DNA of 47,934 nucleotides from Anaerolineales bacterium. Lineage in GTDB: Bacteria; Chloroflexota; Anaerolineae; Anaerolineales; Villigracilaceae. Below the pieces are notes generated by a model. The model searched no databases. It saw only the letters and a program-made list of their open reading frames with translations, and was not told where the DNA came from. Below are positions 25,315 to 33,781 of the stretch, piece by piece. A program made the position numbers and the translations under genes. The stretch's first letter is position 1. Each line of letters opens with the position of its first letter. The stretch lies in contig JAFGCG010000080.1 of the NCBI GenBank assembly GCA_016932715.1, positions 1 through 47,934 on the forward strand. Direction: 5' to 3'.

Positions 25315-26340
25315 ATGCTAAGCGTGAGAGGCGCGGATATTTCGAGCCTGAAAAAATCGGAAGACAAGGGCGGGGTCTATGCCTATGAAGATGGCAGGCA
25401 GGCAGATGCGCTCGAGATCCTATGTGATCACGGCTTGAACTACGCGCGCATCCGCGTCTGGGTGAATTCACCCGATGGCTATCATGGCAAGTCTCAAATA
25501 CTGGAGATGGCAAAACGGCTCAAGCAGAGGGAGATCAGGCTGCTCGTCGATTTTCATTACGCCGACAGCTGGGCGGACCCCGGCAAACAGCCCAAACCCG
25601 CCGCGTGGCAGGACCTGGATTTCGATGGGCTCAAGCAAGTCGTGTACGATCACACCTATGATGTGTGCAATGCTTTGAAAGAACAAGGCACGCCACCCGA
25701 CATGGTCCAGATCGGCAACGAGATCACAAATGGGATGTTGTGGCCAGACGGGAAAAACGACAAGAGTTTCGATAACCTGGCTGCCCTGCTCAAGGAGGGA
25801 CATCGCGCCGCCAGGGATTGTTCCCCGGAGACGCGGGTCATGCTGCAATTGGATAATGGCTGCAGGAACGAGATGTATCACGGGTGGTTCGACAGCATTA
25901 TCGAACGCGCAGTGCCCTTTGACCTGATTGGACTCTCCTACTATTCCTACTGGCATGGGACACTTGCCGATTTACAGAGCAACTTGAATGACATCGCCGT
26001 GCGCTATAACAAGGACCTTATCATTGTCGAAACCGCCTATCCCTTTGCGCCAGGCAAGCCGGAGAACAAAGGGGACCTCATCCCCATCGAAGAATATCCC
26101 GGCTATCCCTTCTCGCCCGAAGGACAGAGGCGCATGCTGGGGGACATCATGGATATCGTCCGCCTCGTCCCCAATCGACGCGGCCTGGGCGTGATGTGGT
26201 GGGAGGCTACCTGGACAGGCGTGCCTGGCAACGGCTGGGATCCGTCTGATCCAACGTCTCCCAATAATTGGGAAAACCAGGCGCTGTTCGATTTCGATCA
26301 GCGTGCCCTGCCTGCAATGGATCTGTTCAACCAACCCTGA
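25315..26340 (+). CDS. GH53 galactanase without signal peptide
   Basis: The 341-residue protein is almost only the GH53 barrel and is strongly similar to the catalytic domain of the upstream galactanase (ADISSLKKSED, DGLKQVVYDHTYDVCN, TPPDMVQIGNEI, ISYYSYWHG-like). Predicted catalytic residues are Glu136 in GNEITNG and Glu239 in VETAYPF. No signal peptide or CBM is present, so it should act in the cytoplasm on imported oligosaccharides, which is unusual for this normally secreted family. It starts at ATG 25315 after GAAGGAAG. The two genes probably arose by duplication. After the stop, 26341-26570 holds no gene I can support. Confidence 0.92.
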   Translation: MLSVRGADISSLKKSEDKGGVYAYEDGRQADALEILCDHGLNYARIRVWVNSPDGYHGKSQILEMAKRLKQREIRLLVDFHYADSWADPGKQPKPAAWQDLDFDGLKQVVYDHTYDVCNALKEQGTPPDMVQIGNEITNGMLWPDGKNDKSFDNLAALLKEGHRAARDCSPETRVMLQLDNGCRNEMYHGWFDSIIERAVPFDLIGLSYYSYWHGTLADLQSNLNDIAVRYNKDLIIVETAYPFAPGKPENKGDLIPIEEYPGYPFSPEGQRRMLGDIMDIVRLVPNRRGLGVMWWEATWTGVPGNGWDPSDPTSPNNWENQALFDFDQRALPAMDLFNQP

Positions 26341-26570
26341 GCCCCCTCCGTCACTCCATGACACCTCCCCCAAATACGACAATGAAAACTTAGCATCCGA
26401 ATTCAATGGCTGGTTTGAGCGATCCATATTTCGCCCCTGCGTTTCATATCACAATTGAAAACTGTTTTGCCAATCACCTTTGAAAGGAAAGGGGATTGCG
26501 AAAAAACATGCAATACAATGGTCGTTGCATTTTGTAAACTATCCTCAAAGAGGACCTCAGAGACGACCCT

Positions 26571-26992
26571 ATGCAAGAGAGTTCTTCAAAACCGTTTGGA
26601 TGCAGGCCGGATGAAACCGATCCCGTCTTCGAGCCGGGAACGATCGTGTTCATCAACGGTACCGCCATGGGGATCATCAAAGTTGTCCCAGCCAGCAGCT
26701 TCCCAGGTGAGGTCAACGATCAGGCGGAAGTCCGGAGAGACTCCCGGACACGGAAAACCTATGAGGCGAGCCTATTGACCTGGGAGTTGAAATACCGGAC
26801 GTCTGGTTCGTCGAGGGTGTCGGACAAGTTGAATTTTTCAAGCACGGAGCCAGGACAAGGGGGATAGGGGAAGAGGCGGAAAAAGAACTTTGGTTCGACG
26901 TCCCTTCGCGGCGAGGGTTCGTGAACATCACCCCCAGGTGGAGGAAGCCGTTACGCAAGAATTTGCCGATGCCCCCAAGCGTGAAATTTTAG
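26571..26992 (+). pseudogene. Possible remnant of a lipoprotein gene, frame-disrupted
   Basis: Frame 1 (26571-26867) encodes a stretch with IVFINGTAMGIIKVVPASSFPGE. A second frame, open from 26765 to the TAG at 26990-26992, encodes IEIPDVWFVEGVGQVEF. The two pieces resemble consecutive parts of the VPAGTF...WYVPGVGxVK beta-domain found in Anaerolineae lipoproteins, and a frameshift near 26760 would join them. No signal peptide is seen. The end overlaps the 3' end of the minus-strand gene by 4 nt. The reading rests on faint pattern resemblance. Confidence 0.3.
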
Positions 26993-27618
26993 CTCATGTA
27001 AAGTGCCCCCGTTTGTTCCATCCAGTCAGCGACATTCTCTACTGCCCTGGAAATGTCATTATCAGAAACATCCAGTTCGAGTTTAGGCAAAGAAGATTCA
27101 GAAACAAGATGTTTGAACAATTCTTGTTCTTCGATGAATCGATCCAAGTCATCATACTGAGCAGGATTGCCTGAGACTTTCAGGCGCTCCTCGCGTGCAG
27201 CAGCAAAGGACTCAGGCGTCCTCTTCAGGAAGATCAGCCGAAAGCCAAGGGGCAGTAACCGCTGTTCCAGCCAGCGAAAATCATAATCTCGAGCATTGTT
27301 CATTAATTGATACATGCGTGTCGAGATGTGGAATCGATCAACAATCCAGGAATAATATTTTTGCAGCTCAAATAATTTGACCCAGGTGTCATATGTTTCC
27401 ATTGCCAAAGCTTCTTCCTGTGGTTCGAAATTGATGAGACCACGTCCCCAGGGATAATTTGTAAACGCACACCATTCGGCAGAAATGAGAGGGGAATGAT
27501 AACGATACCTTCGAGGTCCCACAATTCGTGGATGCTCGTTCAGTGCAAAAGCGACCTCGGTCTTGAATGTAAGCCGGGTTCCTTCCAGAATGATCTTTGG
27601 ACAAAGCTTTGACGACAT
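26989..27618 (-). CDS. P-loop kinase-like protein with altered Walker A
   Basis: The 209-residue protein resembles nucleoside/thymidylate kinase-type P-loop proteins: an N-terminal strand-loop KIILEGTRLTFKTEVAFAL, a WIVDRFHISTRMYQ segment like the DR-H-S motif of these kinases, and a C-terminal helical part. The P-loop reads GTRLTFKT, with Phe where Gly is normal in GxxxxGK(T/S). The start at complement ATG 27618 follows GGGAAAT; the frame extends 29 residues upstream to 27705 without a better site. The gene stands alone and converges on the possible pseudogene. The substrate is unknown, and the P-loop change makes activity uncertain. Confidence 0.75.
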   Translation of the reverse strand: MSSKLCPKIILEGTRLTFKTEVAFALNEHPRIVGPRRYRYHSPLISAEWCAFTNYPWGRGLINFEPQEEALAMETYDTWVKLFELQKYYSWIVDRFHISTRMYQLMNNARDYDFRWLEQRLLPLGFRLIFLKRTPESFAAAREERLKVSGNPAQYDDLDRFIEEQELFKHLVSESSLPKLELDVSDNDISRAVENVADWMEQTGALYMS

Positions 27619-27846
27619 GATTATTTCCCTGTTCAAATTGGCGGTTTTCGAGAACAGCTGTGCAATAAAAAAGGTCCTCAGGTCCCACAGCAATTGTAAT
27701 CTCACTACAGGCGTATCAACGGCAAACCTACGGCAGGGATCACGACTTTCGCTGGCTGAGGTATCTGACGGGCCAGACTAAGCGTGACGAGCCTTGCAGA
27801 GCAGGTGTCGAGTGAAGCCGCTTTCGCAAGGATTTTCCAAAAGGAT

Positions 27847-27852
27847 TATAAT
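27847..27852 (+). promoter_or_regulatory. -10 element before a small gene
   Basis: A perfect TATAAT at 27847-27852 lies 24 nt before the ATG of the small charged protein. A weak -35, TTCGCA (27823-27828), is 18 bp upstream. The resulting 5' leader would be only about 17 nt and carries the GAGGT ribosome binding site. Confidence 0.5.
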
Positions 27853-27875
27853 TACAGCGCGAAAGTGAGGTACCG

Positions 27876-28085
27876 ATGAACGAAAACAAGACCCGTCGCC
27901 GACCTTTTGAAGACAAGATCCCTGAGGAAGCTCGTGAGCATGCCCGTGCTGCACGTGAAGAGATGCGCGAAAGCATGAAAGCCTTTCTGCCGCCTGAATT
28001 TTGGGAACATGGCAAGAAGGCACGCAAAGAGATGTTACTTGCCTGGCGCAGTATGATCAATGCCGCGCTCGAACGGATGGATTAG
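27876..28085 (+). CDS. Small charged helical protein
   Basis: The 69-residue product is rich in Glu, Arg, Lys and Ala and is predicted to be almost fully helical (PEEAREHARAAREEMRESMK, then KKARKEMLLAWRSMINAALE). No motif is recognised. It has its own TATAAT box, a GAGGT site 7 nt before the ATG and a very strong terminator 19 nt after the stop, so it is a complete independent unit. An amphipathic helix could bind membrane or another protein; this is speculation. Confidence 0.7.
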   Translation: MNENKTRRRPFEDKIPEEAREHARAAREEMRESMKAFLPPEFWEHGKKARKEMLLAWRSMINAALERMD

Positions 28086-28103
28086 AAAGAGGAGAATTAA
28101 GTA

Positions 28104-28138
28104 CAGAGTGCCCTGCAAATTGCAGGGCACTCTGTTTT
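28104..28138. terminator. Strong terminator between convergent genes
   Basis: CAGAGTGCCCTGCAA (28104-28118) and TTGCAGGGCACTCTG (28120-28134) form a perfect 15-bp stem followed by TTTT on the plus strand. It ends one base before the minus-strand UbiB-family gene and can serve both transcripts. Confidence 0.85.
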
Positions 28139-29824
28139 CTAACGCCAGGGAGCATGCCCGCGCGAGAGAAAGATCATCCATAGCAATACCAGGCCGGAAA
28201 GCCCCCAGAATATATACGCCAGCAGGACATCCTCACCACGATAAAGAAACACACCTCCGAAGAGGAACGCCGCTAAGACCACACTGCCCGTCAGGCGGTT
28301 GACCGCGCTTTCCAGGTGATAGATCTGGCGATTCGCCTGCGGTGTATTGACACTCAATTCGCCGCGTTCCATGCGCGTCAGCACGCGGCCTGTTTGCGCC
28401 GGCAGGGCGATCAACTGTTTGACCAATTCGCCGATCTGATCCAGCCAGAATTGCCAGTCGGATACGCCCGCCTCCTTTACCAGTTTCTGGGCATACGGCG
28501 CAAGCTGACCCCATAAATTGAAGTTCGGGTCGAGCCCCGTGCACATGCCGGAAAGGATGGCAACGGTCCGTCCCAGCAGCAAAAGATTGTGCGGAAGCTG
28601 AAATGGCATCTCATACATCAACTCGCGGAATTGCATCGCAAACTGACCCATCTCGCGGTGATCCACGTTGCGCAGCTCACTCATGGACATGCCCCAGAAG
28701 CGGTCGAAGAGCTGCGTCTCCGCCTGCTCGAGCAATTTCAAATCAGCGCCAGGGAGAAGGACACCGAGCGTCTGGTAAGACTGAACTACTTTCGCGGCAT
28801 CGCGTGTCCCAACACCAATCAACATGTCGCGCAAGCCGTCCCGCAAGCCTTCCGGGACGGAGCCGACCATGCCAAAATCGACAAATGTCAACTGCCAGCC
28901 CGCTTTGTCCTCTTCGGTGACGGGCCGCGGTGTAACGAACAGGTTGCCCGGGTGCGGATCGGCATGGAAGAAACCATCTTCAAAGATCTGTTTCAGGTAG
29001 ATATCGAGCAGGACTTTTGCAACCTCGGCGCGGTCGATCCCTGCGGCAGTGATCGCATCGTAGTCCGTGATCTTGATGGCATAGACGTTTTCGAGCGTCA
29101 ACACCCGTTCCGTGGTCCGGCTCCAGACCACGCGCGGCACATGGATGCCTTTACGGCTCGCAAAATTCTTTTGGAATGTGTCTGCGTTCCTTCCCTCGGA
29201 CAAATAATCGATCTCCTGATAAACGGTGGTCTCCAATTCCTTTGTTAATGCGCGCACGTCCACGCGTTTGCTGATCGGCTTGTAGTGCATCAACCAGCCG
29301 GCAACACGGTGCAGCGCGGAAAAATCCACCTCGATCAACTGGTCGATAAACGGCCGCTGGATCTTGACCACCACCTCCTGAAAGCCTTCGGCTGCCTCGA
29401 CCCGCAGCCGGGCGCGGTGGACCTGCCCAAGGGAGGCGGCTGCCAAAGGTTCAGATTCGAAACGCTCGAATTTTTCTTCGAGCGAGGCGCCCAATTCTGC
29501 CTCGGCAAGTTTGCGAATCGCCTCGAAATCCTCAGCCGGGACCTCATCCTGCAGCCCGGAAAGCTCCTCCGTAATTTCGACAGGCAGAACATCCAGGCGT
29601 GAGGAGAGGAACTGCCCCACCTTGATCATCACGCCGCCCATCCGGATCGCCATGGCGCGAAAATTGGATGCAATCTGCTTATAGCGTCCGGAACGTGTCC
29701 GGCGTGTCAGCCCGCGCAGACCCAGACGCGGCAAAATGATCTCCCAGAAAATAAAACTCGCGGTGGCACGTGCAAAGAACCCCATGATGTAACGATAGCG
29801 AGCGCGTAAGCGTGATGCATGCAT
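28139..29824 (-). CDS. ABC1/AarF/UbiB-family atypical kinase
   Basis: The 561-residue protein belongs to the ABC1/UbiB family of atypical protein kinase-like ATPases linked to quinone or membrane-lipid biology. Visible motifs are the family signature IKVGQFLSSRLDVLP near residue 67, the Ala-rich nucleotide loop AAASLGQVHRARL, HADPHPGNLFV, and DFGMVG, all intact. Two hydrophobic helices at the C-terminus (about 508-555) anchor it in the membrane. The substrate is unknown. The gene is transcribed away from the DUF1992 cluster and ends at a bidirectional terminator. An internal ATG at 29782 is an alternative start. Confidence 0.92.
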   Translation of the reverse strand: MHASRLRARYRYIMGFFARATASFIFWEIILPRLGLRGLTRRTRSGRYKQIASNFRAMAIRMGGVMIKVGQFLSSRLDVLPVEITEELSGLQDEVPAEDFEAIRKLAEAELGASLEEKFERFESEPLAAASLGQVHRARLRVEAAEGFQEVVVKIQRPFIDQLIEVDFSALHRVAGWLMHYKPISKRVDVRALTKELETTVYQEIDYLSEGRNADTFQKNFASRKGIHVPRVVWSRTTERVLTLENVYAIKITDYDAITAAGIDRAEVAKVLLDIYLKQIFEDGFFHADPHPGNLFVTPRPVTEEDKAGWQLTFVDFGMVGSVPEGLRDGLRDMLIGVGTRDAAKVVQSYQTLGVLLPGADLKLLEQAETQLFDRFWGMSMSELRNVDHREMGQFAMQFRELMYEMPFQLPHNLLLLGRTVAILSGMCTGLDPNFNLWGQLAPYAQKLVKEAGVSDWQFWLDQIGELVKQLIALPAQTGRVLTRMERGELSVNTPQANRQIYHLESAVNRLTGSVVLAAFLFGGVFLYRGEDVLLAYIFWGLSGLVLLWMIFLSRGHAPWR

Positions 29825-29929
29825 AACGAAGTGCCTCCTGCAAAGGATTGTATCACCAAGAAAACCCGTTATTTTGATGTACGATTATGGGACCACGAAC
29901 CGTCAATTCCCAGAGGCAGAGAGTGATTT

Positions 29930-30343
29930 ATGAATGAACACGCAAAACGAATTCGAAAGCCGCGCTGTTTCCTTTTGTATGCCCGCGCGCCCGGGGACCT
30001 TTCCGCGGCAGAAGCCAATCGCATCCTGAACGCCTTTATCGGCGATCCTGCCTTGCCATTGGCAATTTTTCACGATCACTTCATCGGCCAGCCGGGCGGA
30101 CTCGTCATCTTTTATGTCGAGACGCCGGCGGAGCGGGATGCCCTGCTGGCACAGACCCAGCTGGATGGCTGGCATGTGGAAATCCAGCCTTTGATCTTCT
30201 CGCACAGTCCGGCTGCGTTTGATGAGCAGATTGCCTTCACCCTGAGGGCGTACCGCGGCGTGAATTGGGAGAACCTTCAAAAGGAGGAACGGCATTCTTA
30301 TGGAGATCCCAGCCGCGAAGCCGAAACCGCGGAGGAGGAGTAA
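29930..30343 (+). CDS. Conserved-looking protein of unknown function
   Basis: The 137-residue protein has no signal peptide or obvious motif. It has an alternating alpha/beta character (FLLYARAPG, LAIFHDHFIGQPGGLVIFYVET, ALLAQTQLDGWHVEIQPLIFS) suggesting a small ferredoxin-like fold, and a charged tail. Its stop codon overlaps the start of the DUF1992 gene by one base, with GGAGGAGG inside its last codons, so the two are coupled. I do not know its function. Confidence 0.75.
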   Translation: MNEHAKRIRKPRCFLLYARAPGDLSAAEANRILNAFIGDPALPLAIFHDHFIGQPGGLVIFYVETPAERDALLAQTQLDGWHVEIQPLIFSHSPAAFDEQIAFTLRAYRGVNWENLQKEERHSYGDPSREAETAEEE

Positions 30344-30654
30344 TGTCGTTCGATCGCATTGTCGAAGCGCTCATTAAAGAAGCGATGGAACGCGGCGAGT
30401 TCGATAGCCTGCCCGGCCAGGGCAAACCGATCGACCTGACCCAGTACTTCGAGACGCCCGAAGAAGTCCGTATTGCCAATTCGGTCCTGAAGAATGCGGG
30501 CATGACCTCACGCGAAGTGGACCTGCTCAAGGAAATCGCCGAACTGAAGCAGGCGCTGGAAGCGGCGCGCGATGAAAAGAAAAAGCAGACAATCGCGAAG
30601 CAGATCCGGGAGAAGCAGATTGAGTTTAACCTGCTGATGGAACGACAGAAGTGA
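30343..30654 (+). CDS. DUF1992 / DnaJ-homologue C28-type domain protein
   Basis: The 103-residue protein matches the DUF1992 domain found in eukaryotic DNAJC28 and in many bacterial proteins: RIVEALIKEAMERGEFDSLPGQGKPIDL near the N-terminus, then helices rich in Glu/Lys (EVDLLKEIAELKQALEA). No J-domain is attached. The role is not established in the family. The start ATG 30343 shares its A with the upstream stop and is preceded by a strong GGAGGAGG. Ribonuclease J follows from its own promoter. Confidence 0.85.
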   Translation: MSFDRIVEALIKEAMERGEFDSLPGQGKPIDLTQYFETPEEVRIANSVLKNAGMTSREVDLLKEIAELKQALEAARDEKKKQTIAKQIREKQIEFNLLMERQK

Positions 30655-30698
30655 AAAAGGAAAAAGTGAGAAGACCATACTCACCACAAGACATCGGC

Positions 30699-30727
30699 TT
30701 TACAAATCGCTCGGGGCCTGCTATACT
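30699..30727 (+). promoter_or_regulatory. Promoter of the ribonuclease J gene
   Basis: TTTACA (30699-30704) and TATACT (30722-30727) are separated by exactly 17 bp. Transcription should begin near 30734, giving a leader of about 164 nt before the ATG at 30898. Confidence 0.75.
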
Positions 30728-30751
30728 ATCGGGAGTTGAAGTTGACTTTGT

Positions 30752-30856
30752 CTGCCCAATTGGGCAGTTTGTTGGAAACAATCGCTTCGGTACGTGGCAA
30801 CCCTCGCGAGCAAGTCAGCGAGGGCTTTTAATTTCGACCTTAACCGCCATTGGCGG
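30752..30856 (+). promoter_or_regulatory. Structured 5' leader of ribonuclease J with internal terminator
   Basis: Three hairpins follow the promoter. CTGCCC-AATT-GGGCAG (30752-30767) is followed by TTTGTT. CCCTCGC (30801-30807) pairs with GCGAGGG (30818-30824) and is followed by CTTTTAATTT, a typical intrinsic terminator. CCGCC-ATT-GGCGG (30844-30856) is followed by an AT-rich stretch. The second hairpin would cut most transcripts short unless overridden, so this looks like a controlled leader. I do not recognise a known riboswitch class. Confidence 0.6.
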
Positions 30857-30897
30857 ATAAATATATTTTTTAAATTAGCGAGGATAAACATAGTAGT

Positions 30898-32544
30898 ATG
30901 AGTAAGCACGGAAAATTGAAGATCATTCCCCTGGGCGGACTTGGGGAAGTGGGCAAGAACATGACTGCCTATGAGTTCAACAACCAGATCATGGTTGTGG
31001 ACGCAGGTATTATGTTCCCCCGTAACGATATGCTCGGGATCGATTACATCATTCCCGATTATGACTATTTGCGGCAGAAGGCTGACAAGGTTGTGGGGAT
31101 CGTCATTACACATGGACATGAAGACCACATTGGCGCCATCCGCCATGTGTTGAGCGACATCTCCGCACCGGTCTACGCCACCCTCCTGACGCGCGGCTTG
31201 ATCGAAGTGAAATTGGCGCGCAACAACGTCACTGCCGGCAAGGCTGCTCTCCACACCGTGGAGGCTGGCAGTTCAGTGGAAATCGGACCTTTCAAAGTGG
31301 AGTTTTTCCACATTTGTCATTCTATCCCTGATTCGGTCGGCCTGGGGATTACAACACCGGCCGGGCTTGTCGTTCACATGAGCGATTTCAAGTTCGATCA
31401 CACACCGGTGGATGGCTGGCCCACCGACTACGCCAAGCTGGCAGAGTTCTCGAAGCGCGGCGTGGACCTGCTGCTGTCCGATTCGACCAACGCCGAACGC
31501 CCCGGCTGGACTCCCTCCGAGATGGTGATCGGGCCCGCGCTCGACAAAGTCTTTGGCGAGGCGCCGGGCCGCGTCATCGTGGCAACCTTCGCCTCGTTGA
31601 TCTCGCGCATCCAGCAGGTCGGAGAGACCGCGATGAAGCACAAGCGCAAAATGGCGCTGGCAGGCACCAGCATGGTCGACAACGTCAAGATCGCCCGCAA
31701 GCTTGGCTATCTGAACATCCCCGACGATGTCATCGTGCCGCTCGAGCAGGCGCTGCAGATGCAGGATCACAAGGTCGTGCTGATGTGTACCGGCTCGCAG
31801 GGCGAACCCTCCTCCATCGTGGGACGCCTGTCCGCCGGGACCAACCGCCAGTTCGACCTGAAGCCGAATGACACGGTAGTTTTGTCTTCCCATCCGATTC
31901 CGGGCAACGAGGAGAGCATCAGCAAGACGATCAATCGTCTGCTGCGGCGCGGCGCAACCGTGATCTACGACGCGCTGGCGCCCGTACATGTGTCCGGTCA
32001 CGCCAGCCAGGAAGAGCAAAAGCTGTTGATCAACATCGTCAAGCCAAAGCACTTCCTGCCGATCCATGGTGAACTGCGCCAGTTGAAGCGACATGCCGGG
32101 CTCGCAACCGAGGTCGGCATTCCCGAAGAGAATGTGATCGTCGTCGAGAATGGGCAGATTGTCGAACTTTCGGGCGGCAAGGTCAGGCTCGGTGAGCGCA
32201 TCCCCGGCGGCTACGTCTTTGTGGACGGGCAGTCGATTGGTGACGTGGATTACGACATCATGCGTGAGCGCGGCAAGCTGGCCCGCAACGGCATCTTCCT
32301 GATCGACGTCAGCGTGGATAAGTTAAATGGACGCTTGCTGCACGATCCCGAAATCATCACGCGCGGCTTCGTCTCGCCGGAAGACGCCGAGGAGATGATC
32401 CCCGAAGTCCGCCAGCGCATCATGCAAGTGGTCAATGGCGGCGGCTGGGATAATGAAAAGGATATCGTCAACGCGGTCAAATCCTATCTTTATGAAGAGA
32501 CCAAGCGCAGACCGATGGTCCTGGTAACCTTGAGCAAGGCATAG
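30898..32544 (+). CDS. rnj: Ribonuclease J
   Basis: RNase J is a zinc-dependent 5'-3' exoribonuclease and endoribonuclease acting in mRNA turnover and RNA processing. The 548-residue protein has the beta-lactamase fold with HGHEDHIGA (His72, His74, Asp76, His77 as ligands), DAGIMFP and SDSTNAERPG, a beta-CASP insert, and the RNase J signature around SGHASQEEQKLLINIVKPKHFLPIHGE, followed by a C-terminal domain. It has its own promoter and structured leader. Two hairpins downstream separate it from mutY. Confidence 0.94.
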   Translation: MSKHGKLKIIPLGGLGEVGKNMTAYEFNNQIMVVDAGIMFPRNDMLGIDYIIPDYDYLRQKADKVVGIVITHGHEDHIGAIRHVLSDISAPVYATLLTRGLIEVKLARNNVTAGKAALHTVEAGSSVEIGPFKVEFFHICHSIPDSVGLGITTPAGLVVHMSDFKFDHTPVDGWPTDYAKLAEFSKRGVDLLLSDSTNAERPGWTPSEMVIGPALDKVFGEAPGRVIVATFASLISRIQQVGETAMKHKRKMALAGTSMVDNVKIARKLGYLNIPDDVIVPLEQALQMQDHKVVLMCTGSQGEPSSIVGRLSAGTNRQFDLKPNDTVVLSSHPIPGNEESISKTINRLLRRGATVIYDALAPVHVSGHASQEEQKLLINIVKPKHFLPIHGELRQLKRHAGLATEVGIPEENVIVVENGQIVELSGGKVRLGERIPGGYVFVDGQSIGDVDYDIMRERGKLARNGIFLIDVSVDKLNGRLLHDPEIITRGFVSPEDAEEMIPEVRQRIMQVVNGGGWDNEKDIVNAVKSYLYEETKRRPMVLVTLSKA

Positions 32545-32550
32545 ATTCAA

Positions 32551-32582
32551 GTGGCGCGGGATGGCATCCCGTGCCACGTTTT
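32551..32582 (+). terminator. Terminator of the ribonuclease J gene
   Basis: GTGGCGCGGGAT (32551-32562) pairs with ATCCCGTGCCAC (32566-32577) with one G-U pair and loop GGC, followed by GTTTTC. Confidence 0.75.
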
Positions 32583-32593
32583 CTAACACAACC

Positions 32594-32621
32594 GCCCGAC
32601 CATAAATGGTCGGGCTTATTT
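32594..32621. terminator. Second hairpin between rnj and mutY
   Basis: GCCCGACCAT (32594-32603) pairs with ATGGTCGGGC (32606-32615), then TTATTT on the plus strand. It lies at the 3' end of the convergent mutY gene and could back up termination of rnj. Confidence 0.65.
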
Positions 32622-33716
32622 CGTGATCATCTTTGCGATCTGACGGTCGATCTTCCCCATCGGATAGGCATCCAGGTCCTTCAACGGGACCCACTTCAGG
32701 TTGGTCTCTTTGGGCAGGGAGAGCAGCTCGCAGCGAAACACATGGGTGGTGACGCTGAAGTGAGAATATCCGTGCTGGACAACACCTATCGCGCTGAGCG
32801 GAGCCGCAGGCGCAGACGAAGCGCGCTGTGTACGGATCACCCTCAGCCTGAGGTTGTATCCCCTTTTCAAAGCCTTCACCAACTCCCGCGCCGGGTTGCC
32901 GCTGACGCGTCCGTTCGGGAATTCCCACATCCCGCCGAGCAATCCCTGCGACGGGCGCTGTGCCAGCAGAACTTCTTTGTGGGGCGGCTTGCCAATCCGC
33001 CTTACGATCACGCCTGCCGCATGGACGTAATGCGGCACATCCTTCTTCGGGCTCTTCACCGGGCGCTGATCCTGCACCCCTTTCCGGCGCGCCTGACAAA
33101 GTTCCATCACCGGGCAGACCAGGCAGCGCGGATTCTTCGGCACGCAGACCGTCGCGCCCAGGTCCATGAGCGCCTGGTTGTAATCGCCCGCGCGGCCTTT
33201 GGGCAGGTGTTCGTCAGCCAGCCGCCATAGGATCCTTTCGCCCTCGGGTGAATCGACCGGCTCGCTCACATCGAAGAGGCGCGCGTAGACCCGTTTGATA
33301 TTTCCATCCAGCGTGGAGACATCCATGCCAAAGGCGATCGAGGCAATCGCGCCGAGGGTATAGCGCCCGATGCCCGGCAGTCTGCGCAGCTGATCCAGGT
33401 CACGCGGAAGTTCTCCGTCGTATTGTTCTGCGACGATCCTGGCGGCTTTGTGTAAATTGCGGGCGCGGCTGTAGTAGCCAAGTCCCTCCCAGGCATTCAG
33501 CACCTGCTGCTCCGAGGCGTTTGCCAGCGCCTCGATACCGGGGAACAAGCGCATCCATTTTTCGAAATAGGGGATGACCGTCTCCACGCGCGTCTGCTGC
33601 AGCATGATCTCGGACACCCAGACGGCATAGGCAGATCGCGAAGCATGTCCGCGCCAGGGGGGAGTCCGCTTGTGGGTACGGTACCAGGCTAACAGCCGGG
33701 AAGAGAGACGTTCCAT
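32616..33716 (-). CDS. mutY: A/G-specific adenine glycosylase
   Basis: MutY removes adenine mispaired with 8-oxoguanine. The 366-residue protein has the catalytic Glu in SEIMLQQTRV, the helix-hairpin-helix LPGIGRYTLGAIAS, the catalytic Asp in TLDGNIKRVYARL and an iron-sulfur cluster loop with CVPKNPRC-LVC-PVMELC (C-x6-C-x2-C-x5-C). A C-terminal NUDIX-like domain (about 238-360) for 8-oxoG recognition carries the NGRVSGNPARELVKAL segment. The length is normal. Confidence 0.94.
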   Translation of the reverse strand: MERLSSRLLAWYRTHKRTPPWRGHASRSAYAVWVSEIMLQQTRVETVIPYFEKWMRLFPGIEALANASEQQVLNAWEGLGYYSRARNLHKAARIVAEQYDGELPRDLDQLRRLPGIGRYTLGAIASIAFGMDVSTLDGNIKRVYARLFDVSEPVDSPEGERILWRLADEHLPKGRAGDYNQALMDLGATVCVPKNPRCLVCPVMELCQARRKGVQDQRPVKSPKKDVPHYVHAAGVIVRRIGKPPHKEVLLAQRPSQGLLGGMWEFPNGRVSGNPARELVKALKRGYNLRLRVIRTQRASSAPAAPLSAIGVVQHGYSHFSVTTHVFRCELLSLPKETNLKWVPLKDLDAYPMGKIDRQIAKMITK

Positions 33717-33745
33717 GTTATCCGGTCATGGAGAAAAGGAGTCCA

Positions 33746-33776
33746 AACAAAAAAACACGGAGCCTTCGCTCCGTGC
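33746..33776 (-). terminator. Terminator of the 100-residue protein gene
   Basis: On the minus strand CACGGAGC (complement of 33768-33775) pairs with GCTCCGTG (complement of 33756-33763) around loop GAAG, followed by a run of T residues. It lies 6 nt after the stop of the 33782-34084 gene. Confidence 0.8.
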
Positions 33777-33781
33777 CTGGT

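Noticed and set aside
32571..33230. 219-codon plus-strand frame opposite mutY
   Set aside because: It mirrors MutY, begins in a terminator and has no independent features.
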